Source: Natronomonas pharaonis DSM 2160 (GTDB lineage: Archaea; Halobacteriota; Halobacteria; Halobacteriales; Haloarculaceae). Taken from it: a stretch of 64,000 bases of DNA. The position numbers and the translations under genes are program-made. Shown here piece by piece: positions 16,615-26,262 of the stretch. Position 1 is the first letter of the stretch. Each line of letters opens with the position of its first letter. Location of the stretch: positions 1,364,001 to 1,428,000 of the forward strand of contig NC_007426.1 in NCBI RefSeq assembly GCF_000026045.1, given 5' to 3'. The notes under the pieces were generated by a model, which did not search any database, had not been told where the DNA came from, and was given only the letters and a program-made list of their open reading frames with translations.

Positions 16615-17313
16615 CTACCGGAGTCGGTCGGCTCCGAAACGTCGCACAACGAGCGACCGCAGCCGTTCGGCTGCGTCCGGCGAGACGACCGGGCCGTGGC
16701 CGACACAGGCGTGGGCAAACGACTCCTGAGCGACGCGAGCGATGCTTTCTGCGAGCCGCGCAGTGTCGTAGGAATCGAGCCACGGCGGCGGTACGAACCC
16801 ACCGTCCGTCGCCCACACGAGGTCACCGAGCATCGCCGTTTCAGTCTCGTCGTGTATGTATACGGTATGGCCGGGGTTGTGGCCGGGCGTGTGGAATGTA
16901 CGGAACGCACCGATGGTGTCGTCGTCTTCTACCGGCCGAAGGTCGTAGTCAGAAAGCGAATACCACCGTCGCACGACGCGATGGAACACACCCTTGTGAT
17001 GCCGCCACGGTGGCGACCACGCCCGCCGGACGAGTCGGCGGTCAAGCGCTCCGATGTACACCGGAACGTCGATGTCGATGCGAGCGAGACCGCCGACGTG
17101 GTCGATATCGTAGTGAGTAACGAGTACGCGGTCGATATCGTCAAGCGAGTACCCAAGCGAGCGGAGTTCGCCCGATAACGACCGGCGCGGAAATGGAACA
17201 CCGGCATCGACGAGCGTAACCTCGCCGTCGTCGACGAGATAGGCGTTCGCCCCGACCGGCTCGGGCCACGCGATATCGAGCCGGTAGACGCCGTCGGTGA
17301 CCGCACGAGCCAT
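16615..17313 (-). CDS. Metallo-beta-lactamase-fold hydrolase
   Basis: A 232-residue MBL-fold protein. The metal-binding HYDIDHVGG motif is near residue 68, a later HTPGHNPGHTVYIHDE supplies another His, and GDLVWA holds the bridging Asp. The fold is shared by glyoxalase II-like thioesterases and many other hydrolases, so substrate is open. It lies downstream of elp3 on the same strand, 171 bases away. Confidence 0.85.
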   Translation of the reverse strand: MARAVTDGVYRLDIAWPEPVGANAYLVDDGEVTLVDAGVPFPRRSLSGELRSLGYSLDDIDRVLVTHYDIDHVGGLARIDIDVPVYIGALDRRLVRRAWSPPWRHHKGVFHRVVRRWYSLSDYDLRPVEDDDTIGAFRTFHTPGHNPGHTVYIHDETETAMLGDLVWATDGGFVPPPWLDSYDTARLAESIARVAQESFAHACVGHGPVVSPDAAERLRSLVVRRFGADRLR

Positions 17314-17484
17314 ATCGGGACTACTGTGGCGCAGGTCTTGATGCTGGCTATCGGAGTATCGGCCGACAGCTACGCCCGAAACGGCGCTTGTTCGCCAGCT
17401 GCATTCCTTGTGCCCCCGCCAACCGTCGGTGGCGGCTGCGTCGGGCAGCGATACGGTACGGCCCCGAACAGAAAAGCAGCTACT

Positions 17485-19143
17485 CTACTGGTCCAGCCGC
17501 GTCGAGACGTACGGGCCATCCTGATAGTAGCCGAGTTTCTCGCGATAGTACTGGCGGACGCCGATGCCGGAGATGACAGAGAGTTTGTCGTAGCCGGCGT
17601 CCGCAGCCAGCGCCTCGGCCGTCGACAGCAGCCGCCGACCGTGGCCCTCGTGTTGGTGGCCATCGTCGGTCTGCTTGCCGACGCCGACCTCGCTGCCGTA
17701 GACGTGGAGCTCCCTGACAATCGCTGCGTCCTCCAACTCCGCCCTGACGGGGTCGTTCGGGAACCGGAGCCGGCAGAAGCCGACGAGCAGGTCCTTCTCG
17801 AAGTCCTCGATGGAGATGAAGTGTTCCGTCCCGCCGGCGGCCTCGTAGGTGTCGACGTTCAGCTCGACAGTATCGGGGTCTTCGTCGTTCATACCGACCT
17901 CGCGACAGCGGATACAGTCACACTCCCAGCCGTGTGCTTCCATCCGCTTTCTGGCGAGCTGTCGGAGGTTCGACTTCCAGACCCCGGCATCGATAAAGTC
18001 TGCCGGGATATCCCGCTGGACGCGCTGGAGGCGCGTATAGCGCGGAATCATCGATTTGATTTCGGCGACGAGTTCCGCCGCCTCCTCGTTGTTGAGCGGC
18101 TCGTACTCGTCGCGCCGCCACATGTCGTAGGTCACCGTATCCCGGACGATGAGCGTCGGATAAATCTTCAGATAGTCCGGCCGCCAGTCGGCGTTCTCGA
18201 AGATCTCCCGGAAGTCCTGTAGACACATCTCTTTGGACATGCCGGGCTGGCCGGGCATCATGTGGAAGCCGACTTTGAAGCCGGCGTCCCGGAGTCGCCG
18301 GTTGGCATCCAGCGAGGCCTGGACACCGTGGCCCCGGTGCATTTCGCGGTTGATGCGCTCGTAGGTCGTCTGGACGCCGACTTCGACTTTCGTCCCGCCG
18401 AGCCGAAGCATCCGGTCTATCTGCTCGGGGTCACACCAGTCGGGCTTGGTTTCGAAGGTCGTTCCGATGTTTCGGATGTTGGCCGTCTCGTTTTCGGCGA
18501 TGACATCCTCCAGATACCGGAAGTCGACATCCTCGGGGTCGGGCTTGAACGAGTCCTCCTCGCTGGGTGCAGGCGGGCTGTCGAGGTCGTAGTCGTTCAT
18601 CGCTTCGAGGGCGCGTTTGACGAACCACTCCTGATAATCGTGGCTCCGGGCGGTCATCGTCCCGCCCATGAGGATGAGTTCGACCTTATCGACTGGGTGG
18701 CCGATTTCGCGGAGCTGGTGGAGACGCAGCGTGACCTGCCCGTATGGGTCGTAATCGTTCTGGACGCCCCGTGCTGCTGCCGGTTCGTGGCCGGTGTAGC
18801 TCTGTGAGGACGAAAACTCCGAGGCGGGGCCGCCCGGACAGTAGAGACACTTCCCGTGCGGACACATGTGTGGAGAGGTCATGATAGCAACCGGCGAGAC
18901 GCCGGACGCTGTCCGGACCGGTTTGCGCTGCAACACCGACTCAAGCTCTTCGCGTTGCTCCTCGGGAGCGTAGTCGAGCAAATCCGTGTTCTTCGGCACC
19001 TTCGGCGAGGAGTGCTCGCGGCAGGCGTCCATCTTGGCCGATTCGAGATTATCTCTGTCGATGTCGCCGTCGAGAATCCCCTCGACGAGCGACTCACAGA
19101 CGCGCTCGAAGACCTCGGACTCGGCGTCGGTGTCGGCGCTCAT
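17485..19143 (-). CDS. elp3: Elp3-family tRNA uridine(34) acyltransferase
   Basis: A 552-residue archaeal Elp3 that attaches a carboxymethyl group to U34 of tRNAs. It combines a radical-SAM domain (cluster cysteines in CPHGKCLYCPGG) with a C-terminal GNAT acetyltransferase domain (HQHEGHGRRLLSTAEALA, then GVRQYYREKLGYYQDGPYV). Archaeal Elp3 acts without the other Elongator subunits, which agrees with their absence here. It follows the RecJ-like gene by 46 bases. Confidence 0.93.
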   Translation of the reverse strand: MSADTDAESEVFERVCESLVEGILDGDIDRDNLESAKMDACREHSSPKVPKNTDLLDYAPEEQREELESVLQRKPVRTASGVSPVAIMTSPHMCPHGKCLYCPGGPASEFSSSQSYTGHEPAAARGVQNDYDPYGQVTLRLHQLREIGHPVDKVELILMGGTMTARSHDYQEWFVKRALEAMNDYDLDSPPAPSEEDSFKPDPEDVDFRYLEDVIAENETANIRNIGTTFETKPDWCDPEQIDRMLRLGGTKVEVGVQTTYERINREMHRGHGVQASLDANRRLRDAGFKVGFHMMPGQPGMSKEMCLQDFREIFENADWRPDYLKIYPTLIVRDTVTYDMWRRDEYEPLNNEEAAELVAEIKSMIPRYTRLQRVQRDIPADFIDAGVWKSNLRQLARKRMEAHGWECDCIRCREVGMNDEDPDTVELNVDTYEAAGGTEHFISIEDFEKDLLVGFCRLRFPNDPVRAELEDAAIVRELHVYGSEVGVGKQTDDGHQHEGHGRRLLSTAEALAADAGYDKLSVISGIGVRQYYREKLGYYQDGPYVSTRLDQ

Positions 19144-19189
19144 TCGCTACTGATGACAAGGAACTGCGACGGGAAAGGAATAGCGGTCC

Positions 19190-21271
19190 TCAGGCGGAGG
19201 GTGCGGTGACCTGCTCTGCGACGGCGTCAACAACAGCGTCGATAACAGCGTCGCGCTTGCCGGCGAGGAACTCGAGCTTCGGCTCGCGTGCGCCGGGGTC
19301 GGAAACGCCGGCGTTCGGGACGGCTTCAGCGACGGTGTCGGCGACAGCACTGATGTCGATGTCGTCAGCCGCTCGGAGGTGGAGTTCGTCAGTCGCGACG
19401 CCGACAACGGCGTCGGCGTCCAATCGCCGCGAAAGCTCATCGAGGAGCAGCCGGGTCGGCGGGAAGTCGTAGGTGTGCGTGTAGGCGTCAGTGTCGAGGA
19501 CCGTCACGTCGTAGCCGTCAACGGTCCGCTCGTCGAGGTTCGTCGTGGCTGTCTCCAGCTCCGCTTCGAGCTTGGTATCGAACTGCTCGGAAACCTGCGC
19601 GGCGAGGCCGGTCTGCTCGCCGAACAGCAGGTCGATGATGAGTTGGCGTTTGTCCTCGTAGGACTGATAGAACGCCTCCAGCGCGATGGCTTCCCGGAGC
19701 TGTTCGACCGTCTCCTCGTCGAAGCCGGCACCGGTTGCGAGGTCGGTGTAGACTGTCGGCGTCTCGTCCCAGTAGCTGACTGCCGGCAGGTGTTCCAGAT
19801 CCGCGCGGACATCACCGTTGACAGCGGCGGCGACAGCGGCCGCGACGGTTGCTGACGTCCGGCCGTCGGCAGTCACCGGAGCGTCGATTTCGTCGTCGAC
19901 AGCGTCGTCGACCGGACGACCGTCGAGGACGACGCGCGGCGCGTCGTAGACATCCAGCAGCTCCAGCCCGTCCGTCGAGGCGGCCGTCGAACCGGCAGCG
20001 GCGAAGACGAAGAGCGGGAGCTTCTCGTCGTGACGCTCGCGGTCGTCGAGCATCCGGGTGACATCTTTTGTCGCGTCGTCCATGTCGTAGACGCCGTCTT
20101 CGAGCGGTCGGCGGTCGAAGTAGTGGTAGACGGCGTCGGCGCTTTCGTACTCGTCTCGGATGAGCGGCAGCACGGCACGCTCGATGGCCGCACCGGCGAC
20201 GTATCCGTCAGTCGTCGCATCGTGGCGGACGACAACCGGCCGGGATTCGAGAACGGCACGGCGGATTTCGGTCGCGGCGTCGGCGATGTCGTCCGTTATC
20301 GCCGAGACGGCATCGTCGTCGGCAAGCGGTTCGACCGACTCCGGTCGGGCGCGGTTTTCGATGGCGGCGTCCATCCGGGACTCGACATCTTCGCGCGCAT
20401 CGTCTTCCAGCGCGACGAGCGAATCGGTTTCGACCTGAATCTCGTCGCGGCGGAGTCGCACCTCGCCGTCGAGGCGGACAACGTCGTCGGTCTCGATTTC
20501 GGGATAGGCTCGAACGCCCGCCTCGACGAAGGCGGCGCAGTCGACGATACCGGTCTCGTCGCGGAGTTCGAAGACGGTCGGACCGGAGGTCTGTCTGACC
20601 GACGCGACGACGCCTTCGAGGCGGACGACATCGCCGACGCGGTCACGAAGCGTCTCGACGGCGACGCGGTCGATGTCGCTTTCCGCGTCAACGTCGCCGG
20701 CCTCGGCTTCTTCAGCTTCCGCAGCAGCTTCGTCGTCTTCGTCGCTTTCTGTCGCCATCTCGGCGAGCTCGGGGTCGCTTGGATTGCCACCGGTCTGCTC
20801 GTCGACGCTCGGCTCTTGTGTCGTCGGGCCGTCGTCGCTGGACTCGGGGGAGCCGCCGGTTTGCTCGTCGGCGTCGGCCTCATCGTCGTCAGCCGCGTCG
20901 GGAAGGTGCTCGCCGTCGGGTGTCTGGACCAGCATACCGCGGAACTCGTCGGCGGTCTGCCGAATCGAGGAATCGAGGTCGATGTCGCCGTTGTCACGGA
21001 CGTTGTTGACCTGTACGGAGACTTCGTCGCCCTCATCCCAGTCGAGGCTCTCGATTCGCTGGTCGAGTTTGCTCCGGTGGAGGAGTCCGGTGACGTTGCC
21101 GATGTTGATGAAGACGCCGAACTCGGCGTAGCCGTCGACGGTACCTTTGTAAAAGCGACCGGGCGTCAGCTGTGAGGGTTCGTTACCTGTGAACTCGAAG
21201 AGGACGTCCTCTTGATGGACGTCACAGACGAGTCCATCGGTGGACGTACCGCAGATGATACAGTTACCCAT
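19190..21271 (-). CDS. Archaeal RecJ-like DHH phosphoesterase with zinc finger, S1 and OB domains
   Basis: A 693-residue protein of the archaeal RecJ-like group. An N-terminal Cys/His zinc knuckle (CIICG, then CDVH) precedes an S1-like RNA-binding domain (about 40-100, GRFYKGTVDGYAEFGVFINIG) and a long acidic linker. An OB-fold follows (about 200-270, VVRLEGVVASVRQTSGPTVF), then a DHH-type region (VVVRHDATTDGYVAGAAIERA). The usual DHH Asp-His-His signature is diverged. The ATG at 21271 starts at the zinc finger; a longer frame adds 19 residues. A nuclease or nanoRNase role is inferred from family. Confidence 0.85.
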   Translation of the reverse strand: MGNCIICGTSTDGLVCDVHQEDVLFEFTGNEPSQLTPGRFYKGTVDGYAEFGVFINIGNVTGLLHRSKLDQRIESLDWDEGDEVSVQVNNVRDNGDIDLDSSIRQTADEFRGMLVQTPDGEHLPDAADDDEADADEQTGGSPESSDDGPTTQEPSVDEQTGGNPSDPELAEMATESDEDDEAAAEAEEAEAGDVDAESDIDRVAVETLRDRVGDVVRLEGVVASVRQTSGPTVFELRDETGIVDCAAFVEAGVRAYPEIETDDVVRLDGEVRLRRDEIQVETDSLVALEDDAREDVESRMDAAIENRARPESVEPLADDDAVSAITDDIADAATEIRRAVLESRPVVVRHDATTDGYVAGAAIERAVLPLIRDEYESADAVYHYFDRRPLEDGVYDMDDATKDVTRMLDDRERHDEKLPLFVFAAAGSTAASTDGLELLDVYDAPRVVLDGRPVDDAVDDEIDAPVTADGRTSATVAAAVAAAVNGDVRADLEHLPAVSYWDETPTVYTDLATGAGFDEETVEQLREAIALEAFYQSYEDKRQLIIDLLFGEQTGLAAQVSEQFDTKLEAELETATTNLDERTVDGYDVTVLDTDAYTHTYDFPPTRLLLDELSRRLDADAVVGVATDELHLRAADDIDISAVADTVAEAVPNAGVSDPGAREPKLEFLAGKRDAVIDAVVDAVAEQVTAPSA

Positions 21272-21345
21272 TACCGGAACCCAACAGCCCGGGCTTAAAA
21301 CGGTTGTCGGATTCGCCGCGAGCGACACCGGAGCCCAGAGCGGAG

Positions 21346-22614
21346 TCAGTCGAACCGTTTGTCGACGCTTTCCGCGTGGGCTTCGAGCCCTTCGGCGCGG
21401 GCCAGCGTCGTGACCGTCTCCCGAAGCGACGACAGCGCGTCCTCGTCGAGTTTCTGTACTGTCGTCGACCGAACGAAGTGGTCGACGGAAAGCCCGCCAG
21501 CGACCTTCGCCAGGCCACCGGTCGGAAGGACGTGATTGGTTCCGGAGGCATAATCGCCGACCGCAACCGGTGAGAAGCCACCGAGGAAGACGCTCCCTGC
21601 CGAGTCGATGCGGTCGAGGAGTGCTTCTTCGTCGGCGGCGACAATAGAGAGGTGTTCGGCGGCATACTCCTCGGCAAAGAGGACAGCCTCCGACATCGAC
21701 CGTGCACAGAGCACCGCCGAGGCGTCGTTTTCCAACGCCGACTCGATTGCTTCGGTCCGCTCGCGGGCTGTGGCCTGACGCTCACAGGCGTCGGCGACGG
21801 CTTCGGCGGTCGCCTCGTCGTCGCTGACGCAGACGACCGAGGCGTTCGGGTCGTGTTCGGCCTGTGCAACCATGTCGGCAGCAATCAGTTCCGGGTCCGC
21901 GGTGTCGTCACAGACGACGAGTAGCTCGGATGGGCCTGCGAGAAAGTCGATTTCGACATCGCCGCGAACCTCGGCCTTGGCGGCGGTCACCCAGCGGTTC
22001 CCCGGGCCGACAACCTTCTGGACCGCCGAGACGGACTCCGTGCCATAGGCGAGCGCCGCAATCGCCTGTGCACCGCCGACCTGATAGACCGCGTCGGCAC
22101 CAGCGACGTGAGCGGCCGCAAGCGTCGCAGCCGGTAGCTCCTCGGCCGGCGGTGTCGCAACGGCAACGTGGTCGACACCGGCGACGACAGCCGGGATGAC
22201 GCCCATCAGGACGCTGGAGGGATAGGCGGCGGTCCCGCCGGGGGCATAGACCCCGACACGCTCCAAGGGACGGTATCGGCGACCCAGCTCTCGGCCGTCG
22301 AACTGCTCCCGCCAGTCGTCCGGAACCTGCCGCTCGTGGAACGTTCGAATGTTCTCGGCGGCAGTTTCGATAGCGTCACGGAGGTCGTCGTCGAGGTCGT
22401 CGTAGGCGCGCTCTGCCTCGTCGGTGACCGCTAGTGTTCCGATGTCGACATCGTCGAACTCCTTTGCGTAGCTTCGGAGCGCCACGTCACCCTCCTCGCG
22501 GACGCGGCCGATGATATCTCGGACCGACTCACGGGCGTCTTCAATCCCCGCATCGCGCTCAAACAGCGCCGCACGTGCTTCGGGCGAGAGGTCGGCAACA
22601 GCACTGACGTTCAT
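21346..22614 (-). CDS. hisD: Histidinol dehydrogenase
   Basis: A 422-residue HisD catalysing the two NAD-dependent oxidations of L-histidinol to L-histidine. Visible are GVYAPGGTAAYPSSVLMGVIP, the glycine-rich QVGGAQAIAALAYGT, KVVGPGNRWVTAAK, the metal-site HDPNASV and GTNHVLPTGG. The start at 22614 removes 28 unlikely residues from the longest frame. It is divergent from the DtxR-type regulator, with 83 bases between them. No other his genes are nearby, as is common in haloarchaea. Confidence 0.94.
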   Translation of the reverse strand: MNVSAVADLSPEARAALFERDAGIEDARESVRDIIGRVREEGDVALRSYAKEFDDVDIGTLAVTDEAERAYDDLDDDLRDAIETAAENIRTFHERQVPDDWREQFDGRELGRRYRPLERVGVYAPGGTAAYPSSVLMGVIPAVVAGVDHVAVATPPAEELPAATLAAAHVAGADAVYQVGGAQAIAALAYGTESVSAVQKVVGPGNRWVTAAKAEVRGDVEIDFLAGPSELLVVCDDTADPELIAADMVAQAEHDPNASVVCVSDDEATAEAVADACERQATARERTEAIESALENDASAVLCARSMSEAVLFAEEYAAEHLSIVAADEEALLDRIDSAGSVFLGGFSPVAVGDYASGTNHVLPTGGLAKVAGGLSVDHFVRSTTVQKLDEDALSSLRETVTTLARAEGLEAHAESVDKRFD

Positions 22615-22697
22615 GCTCAACACCTGCAAGCGAGTCCGGAAAGCGATTCCGGAACGGACGGAAAACCATATCCCCGACGCCGCCATAGCCGCGGACA

Positions 22698-23357
22698 ATG
22701 CTGAGCGCCGTCATGGAGGATTATATCAAAGCGATATACGCCCTCCAAAACGACACCGACGAGCGCGTCGGGACGTCCGAACTCGCCGACTACATGGACG
22801 TGACCTCCCCGACCGTCTCGAGCATGATAAAGAAGCTCGAAGAGCGTGGGCTCGTCGACCGCGAGGAGTACCGTGGCGTTCGGCTCACCGAAGAGGGTGA
22901 GGTCGTCGCCCTCGAAATCCTTCGCCACCATCGGCTCCTAGAAGCGTTTCTCACCGAGCATCTCGACTACGACTGGGCGGACGTCCACGAGGAAGCCGAC
23001 CGTCTTGAACACCACGTCTCCGAGGAGCTCACCGAACGCATCGCCGAGGCGCTCGACAACCCCGGCGTCGACCCGCACGGCGACCCGATTCCTGACGCCG
23101 ACTTGGAACTGCCCGAAGCAGGCGAGACCACCCGGCTCACGGCAGCGGCGGAAGGCGACACCGTCGTCGTTCGCCGCATCCGCCATCAAGGCGATGAAGA
23201 ACTACGGTACCTCGCTGCTGCTGGCATCGAACCGGATGTCGAAATCGAAGTCGTCGAAATCGCGCCGTTTGGGCTCGTAACCGTTCAAACGCCCGAGGGC
23301 GAACAGAGTCTCCCCGAAGAAATCGCCCGTCTCATCGAAATCGACTCGGATACCTGA
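22698..23357 (+). CDS. DtxR/MntR-type metal-dependent transcriptional regulator
   Basis: A 219-residue regulator with an N-terminal winged helix (about 1-65, SELADYMDVTSPTVSSMIKKLEE), a metal-binding dimerisation domain (residues 70-130, HHRLLEAFLTEHL and HEEADRLEHHVSE) and a C-terminal SH3-like FeoA domain. It would sense Fe2+ or Mn2+. It starts divergently from hisD. Whether it controls the zinc locus 6 kb upstream is unknown. Confidence 0.88.
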   Translation: MLSAVMEDYIKAIYALQNDTDERVGTSELADYMDVTSPTVSSMIKKLEERGLVDREEYRGVRLTEEGEVVALEILRHHRLLEAFLTEHLDYDWADVHEEADRLEHHVSEELTERIAEALDNPGVDPHGDPIPDADLELPEAGETTRLTAAAEGDTVVVRRIRHQGDEELRYLAAAGIEPDVEIEVVEIAPFGLVTVQTPEGEQSLPEEIARLIEIDSDT

Positions 23358-23375
23358 TTGCCAGCCCTCCCCCGT

Positions 23376-23380
23376 TTTTG
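23376..23380 (+). terminator. T-run terminator after the DtxR-type gene
   Basis: TTTTT preceded by a C-rich stretch lies 19 bases after the stop and just before the convergent neighbour ends. This matches simple archaeal intrinsic termination. Confidence 0.35.
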
Positions 23381-23381
23381 A

Positions 23382-23597
23382 CTACTGTTCTGCTAACGGT
23401 CGGATTCCAGACACCGCAAGCACCGACCGGAGCGTGAGAAAGACGATGAGGCCCGCGCCGACGAGCATCGGCGGGGCTGAAATCAGCGTCGCCGTTTCAC
23501 CGCCGACGAGAAAGCCGCCGAAGCCGCGAACGATGAAGCTCACGAGCACGAGGCCAAACGCGAGCGCTGAGAGTTTGACGAAGGTGTTCTGGTGCAT
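23382..23597 (-). CDS. Small two-helix membrane protein
   Basis: A 71-residue protein with two hydrophobic segments (about 9-30 and 38-62) and short polar ends. It is convergent with the DtxR-type gene and downstream of the MTH865-like gene. Not recognised beyond being an integral membrane protein. Confidence 0.7.
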   Translation of the reverse strand: MHQNTFVKLSALAFGLVLVSFIVRGFGGFLVGGETATLISAPPMLVGAGLIVFLTLRSVLAVSGIRPLAEQ

Positions 23598-23651
23598 GGC
23601 TGTTGCTGGCGGCTCCGGGACCCAATAATAAAAGTGTAGCCGTTGTCCGGC

Positions 23652-23906
23652 TTAGAGGTAGCCTTCTTCTTCGAGCCCGTTCATGATGTCCTCGACAAGC
23701 TCGTCGGAGGACTCGTAGGGGAAATCCTGATTGCCGCCGGCCTTCGTGTTGAGTTCCATCGCAGTCATCGAAAAGTCGCCGGACTCGAATTTCGTTCCCG
23801 GTCCCTGCGGGAGCGCGGGCACGAGGTCCATCGGGCTGTTGACTGGGTAGTCTGCGCCTTCGAACGCGTCCTCGAACTGCTCACGGAGGTCGTCTTTGTC
23901 GACCAT
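23652..23906 (-). CDS. MTH865-like family protein
   Basis: An 84-residue protein resembling the archaeal MTH865 family: EQFEDAFEGADYPVNSPMDLVPALPQGP fits its N-terminal half, and the C-terminal acidic helix SSDELVEDIMNGLEE its end. The ATG at 23906 gives the family length. Function is unknown. It is transcribed divergently from the membrane protein at 24015. Confidence 0.75.
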   Translation of the reverse strand: MVDKDDLREQFEDAFEGADYPVNSPMDLVPALPQGPGTKFESGDFSMTAMELNTKAGGNQDFPYESSDELVEDIMNGLEEEGYL

Positions 23907-23961
23907 TGCGATACCGCATACAACGTACACTCAATTGAATGTTGTGCTCACCGTGGACACG

Positions 23962-23973
23962 CATTTATAAATG
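23962..23973. promoter_or_regulatory. Palindromic TATA element in divergent spacer
   Basis: CATTTATAAATG is a perfect 12-base palindrome containing a TATA box readable on either strand. It lies 56 bases before the minus-strand start at 23906 and 42 bases before the plus-strand start at 24015. Confidence 0.4.
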
Positions 23974-23983
23974 TTTCATCGTC

Positions 23984-23989
23984 TTTAAG
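23984..23989 (+). promoter_or_regulatory. Leaderless-type TATA box for the gene at 24015
   Basis: TTTAAG lies 26-31 bases before the ATG at 24015, so transcription should begin at or very near the start codon. Confidence 0.5.
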
Positions 23990-24014
23990 ACACCTGATTA
24001 CGTCGCTGTCGACT

Positions 24015-24671
24015 ATGACTGCCGACGGTGGCGGCGGCGCGCGCGCCGCCGAAGGAGACGACATACTCGCAGCGCTGTTTCGTAACAGCCGCCTCAATGC
24101 TATCATCGCGTGGCTGCTCGTTGCCGTGCTTGCTGGAGCGCTCCTTGAAAGTGTTCTCGACCGCGACCTGCTCTGGATACTGTTTGTCTCCGCGACTGCT
24201 GTCGTTGTACTGCTGCCGCCGGCAGCCTACTTCGACTGGCGGACGATGCTCCCGTGGGAGCTGCTCGTCGTTGCTCTACTGCCAGTACTGGTTCGTGGCC
24301 TGTTCGGCGGCGAACTCGGCACCTTCGGCTACTACTTTTCGGTCGCCGCGCTGGCGCTTTTGATTATCGTCGAACTGCACATGTTTACTGAGCTCAGGCT
24401 GACCCACTGGTTTGCTGTTGCGCTCGTTGTCATGACGACGCTGGCGTCAGTTGCGGCGTGGGCAGTCGTCAGGTGGATTCTGGACCGACATTTCGGAACG
24501 GAGTTTCTCAGCACGCCGGGCATGTCGCAGGATGCAGCCAACGCCGCGCTGATGGGTGAGTTCCTATGGGTAACGCTTGCCGGGCTGTTGGCGGGCATTC
24601 TTTTTGATTCGTACTTCAGACACCGTGGCCGTCGCCTCGGGCGGCATCTCCGCGGGGTGATGGGCCGATGA
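24015..24671 (+). CDS. Six-helix membrane protein, unknown function
   Basis: A 218-residue protein with a short Gly/Ala-rich cytoplasmic start and about six hydrophobic segments, ending in an Arg-rich tail (HRGRRLGRHLRG). The ATG at 24015 was chosen because a TATA box lies the right distance upstream; the longer frame crosses that promoter. It overlaps the next gene by four bases, so they are a two-gene membrane operon. Confidence 0.75.
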   Translation: MTADGGGGARAAEGDDILAALFRNSRLNAIIAWLLVAVLAGALLESVLDRDLLWILFVSATAVVVLLPPAAYFDWRTMLPWELLVVALLPVLVRGLFGGELGTFGYYFSVAALALLIIVELHMFTELRLTHWFAVALVVMTTLASVAAWAVVRWILDRHFGTEFLSTPGMSQDAANAALMGEFLWVTLAGLLAGILFDSYFRHRGRRLGRHLRGVMGR

Positions 24672-25291
24672 AGCTACCGCGGCCATCCGTCCGGAACCAG
24701 CGGCGGCTGACAGCCGGTATGCGACTGTTGCTCGCCGGCATCGTCGTCTATGGGCTCGTCTACGGCCAGCCGAAGGCCATCACCAACGGGTTGTTGTCGC
24801 TCGCCATCACGTTCGTCCCTGCCGTCATGGAGCGCAACTACGGCATTCCGCTCGACCCGTGGCTCGGGCTCTGGATTACGTTGGCTGTCTTTCTGCACAC
24901 GATGGGCTCGGCCGGGCTGTACGGGCACTTCGAATGGTGGGACCACCTGACACACGCAATGTCGGCGTCACTTGTCGCCGGGGCTGGCTACACGTTCGCC
25001 CGTGCTGTCGACCTCCACAACGACCGGATTCACATCCCCCGTCGGTTCTTCTTCGTCTACGTGCTCGTCGTCGTACTGGCCTTCGGGGTCGTCTGGGAGC
25101 TCTTTGAGTTCGGTCTCGATGTCGCGGCCGATGCGACGGGCATCGAAATGCCCCTTGCCCAGCACGGCCTCGACGATACCGTTCGTGACCTCATTTTCAA
25201 TTCGCTGGGTGCGCTTGCCGTCGCGACGTTTGGACAGGCGCACCTCTCCGGTGTAGCAGAGAAAATCCAAACATCGCTGACAGCCCGATAG
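24668..25291 (+). CDS. DUF2238/YjdF-like membrane protein
   Basis: A 207-residue protein with about five to six hydrophobic segments. WWDHLTHAMSASLVAGAGY and the acidic FGVVWELFEFGLD resemble the YjdF/DUF2238 membrane family. Function is not established. It overlaps the preceding membrane-protein gene. Confidence 0.72.
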   Translation: MKLPRPSVRNQRRLTAGMRLLLAGIVVYGLVYGQPKAITNGLLSLAITFVPAVMERNYGIPLDPWLGLWITLAVFLHTMGSAGLYGHFEWWDHLTHAMSASLVAGAGYTFARAVDLHNDRIHIPRRFFFVYVLVVVLAFGVVWELFEFGLDVAADATGIEMPLAQHGLDDTVRDLIFNSLGALAVATFGQAHLSGVAEKIQTSLTAR

Positions 25292-25406
25292 CGGAATCCG
25301 GCAGTAGATGGGTTCGGTCCGTTGCCGGGCAGTAACAAAGTACGTCGGTTAACGAGGATTTACAGAATTGCAAGGCGAATGCCACGGGGCTTGACCCCGA
25401 GGCACT

Positions 25407-26223
25407 TCACGAAAGACTGATGTCTACATCGACCCCGTCCGGGAGGTCATCCGAGAGATTCTCGTCTTCCGGCAGCTCGTCCACCGTGTCTTCGTCTTCC
25501 GGTAGCGAGCCGTCTTCCGCTGGCTCGTCGTCAGCGTCGTCGGCATCGTCCCGGTTGTCTTCCGCATCATCGGCTGTTTCGTCAGCTTCCTCGATGACGC
25601 CCGTCATCAGCGCTTCAATGTTGGGGTCTTCCTGCTGGCGAACCTGCTGTGGGTAGACACCGATTGTGACGAGGTGGTCGTTGCTCGTTTCAACGCTTTC
25701 GGAGATGTGGATGTACACCGGTAGCTCTTGGCCCTCAAACATCGCATCGGCCTCATACCGTGCCACTGTCGTCTCCTGTTCCAGTATCGTTAGCTCGTCG
25801 TCTTCGACGTGTTCGACGTTGCTGATATCGTCGTAGTCAGCCTCCAGCAGCTCTGTCAGCTCTTCAGTCCCCATCTCGGCTATCGGAATTGAGCTCCCGG
25901 CCGGCAATGGATATCTGCGGCGACGTGAGAACGGTGAAGACCGCAGCCCGGAGCCGTCCGAGCGGGCCGAGGTCGATTCCCTTGTCGTGTTCGGTCAGAT
26001 AGTTCCGGACAACGACCTCCTCCGATAGTCCCGGCAAGTCCACCTGCTCTCGGATGACGAGTTCTTCGATACCGACCTGACTGTACCCAGTAGACGAACG
26101 TACCTCCGGGTCGACGCCGGCCGGCGTCGCTTCATGCTCGTCGAGTCCCGCAACACCGAGACAGCCCGCGGTACCCAAAAGCGCTGTCGCCCCAACCCCC
26201 GCTAACACGTCGCGTCGCTTCAT
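25407..26223 (-). pseudogene. DUF6517-like lipoprotein gene with a single-base frameshift
   Basis: The 5' part (26223 down to 25864) encodes a lipoprotein signal (MKRRDVLAG, lipobox TAGC) and a conserved domain up to AGRELN, then runs out of frame into a stop. The 3' part continues the same family in another frame from PIAEMGTEELTELLEADYD to an acidic tail. Removing one base of the AA pair at 25887-25888 (TT on the coding strand) would restore ELN-PIAEMG and give a 271-residue protein. Either the gene is inactivated in this strain or the base is a sequencing error. Ribosomal slippage is less likely because no slippery heptamer is present. Confidence 0.8.
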
Positions 26224-26262
26224 ATCCGGACACAAGTACGCTGTCCGGTATGTATGTGTTGG

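Noticed and set aside
17416..17435. Hairpin CCGCCAACC/GGTGGCGG between elp3 and the MBL gene as terminator
   Set aside because: The stem has a bulge and no T-run follows on either strand.
22698..23357. DtxR-type protein as regulator of the zinc locus
   Set aside because: It is 6 kb away, has no shared site that I can see, and the family usually senses iron or manganese.
23643..24014. N-terminal extension of the membrane protein at 24015
   Set aside because: It crosses two TATA elements and is antisense to the MTH865-like gene.
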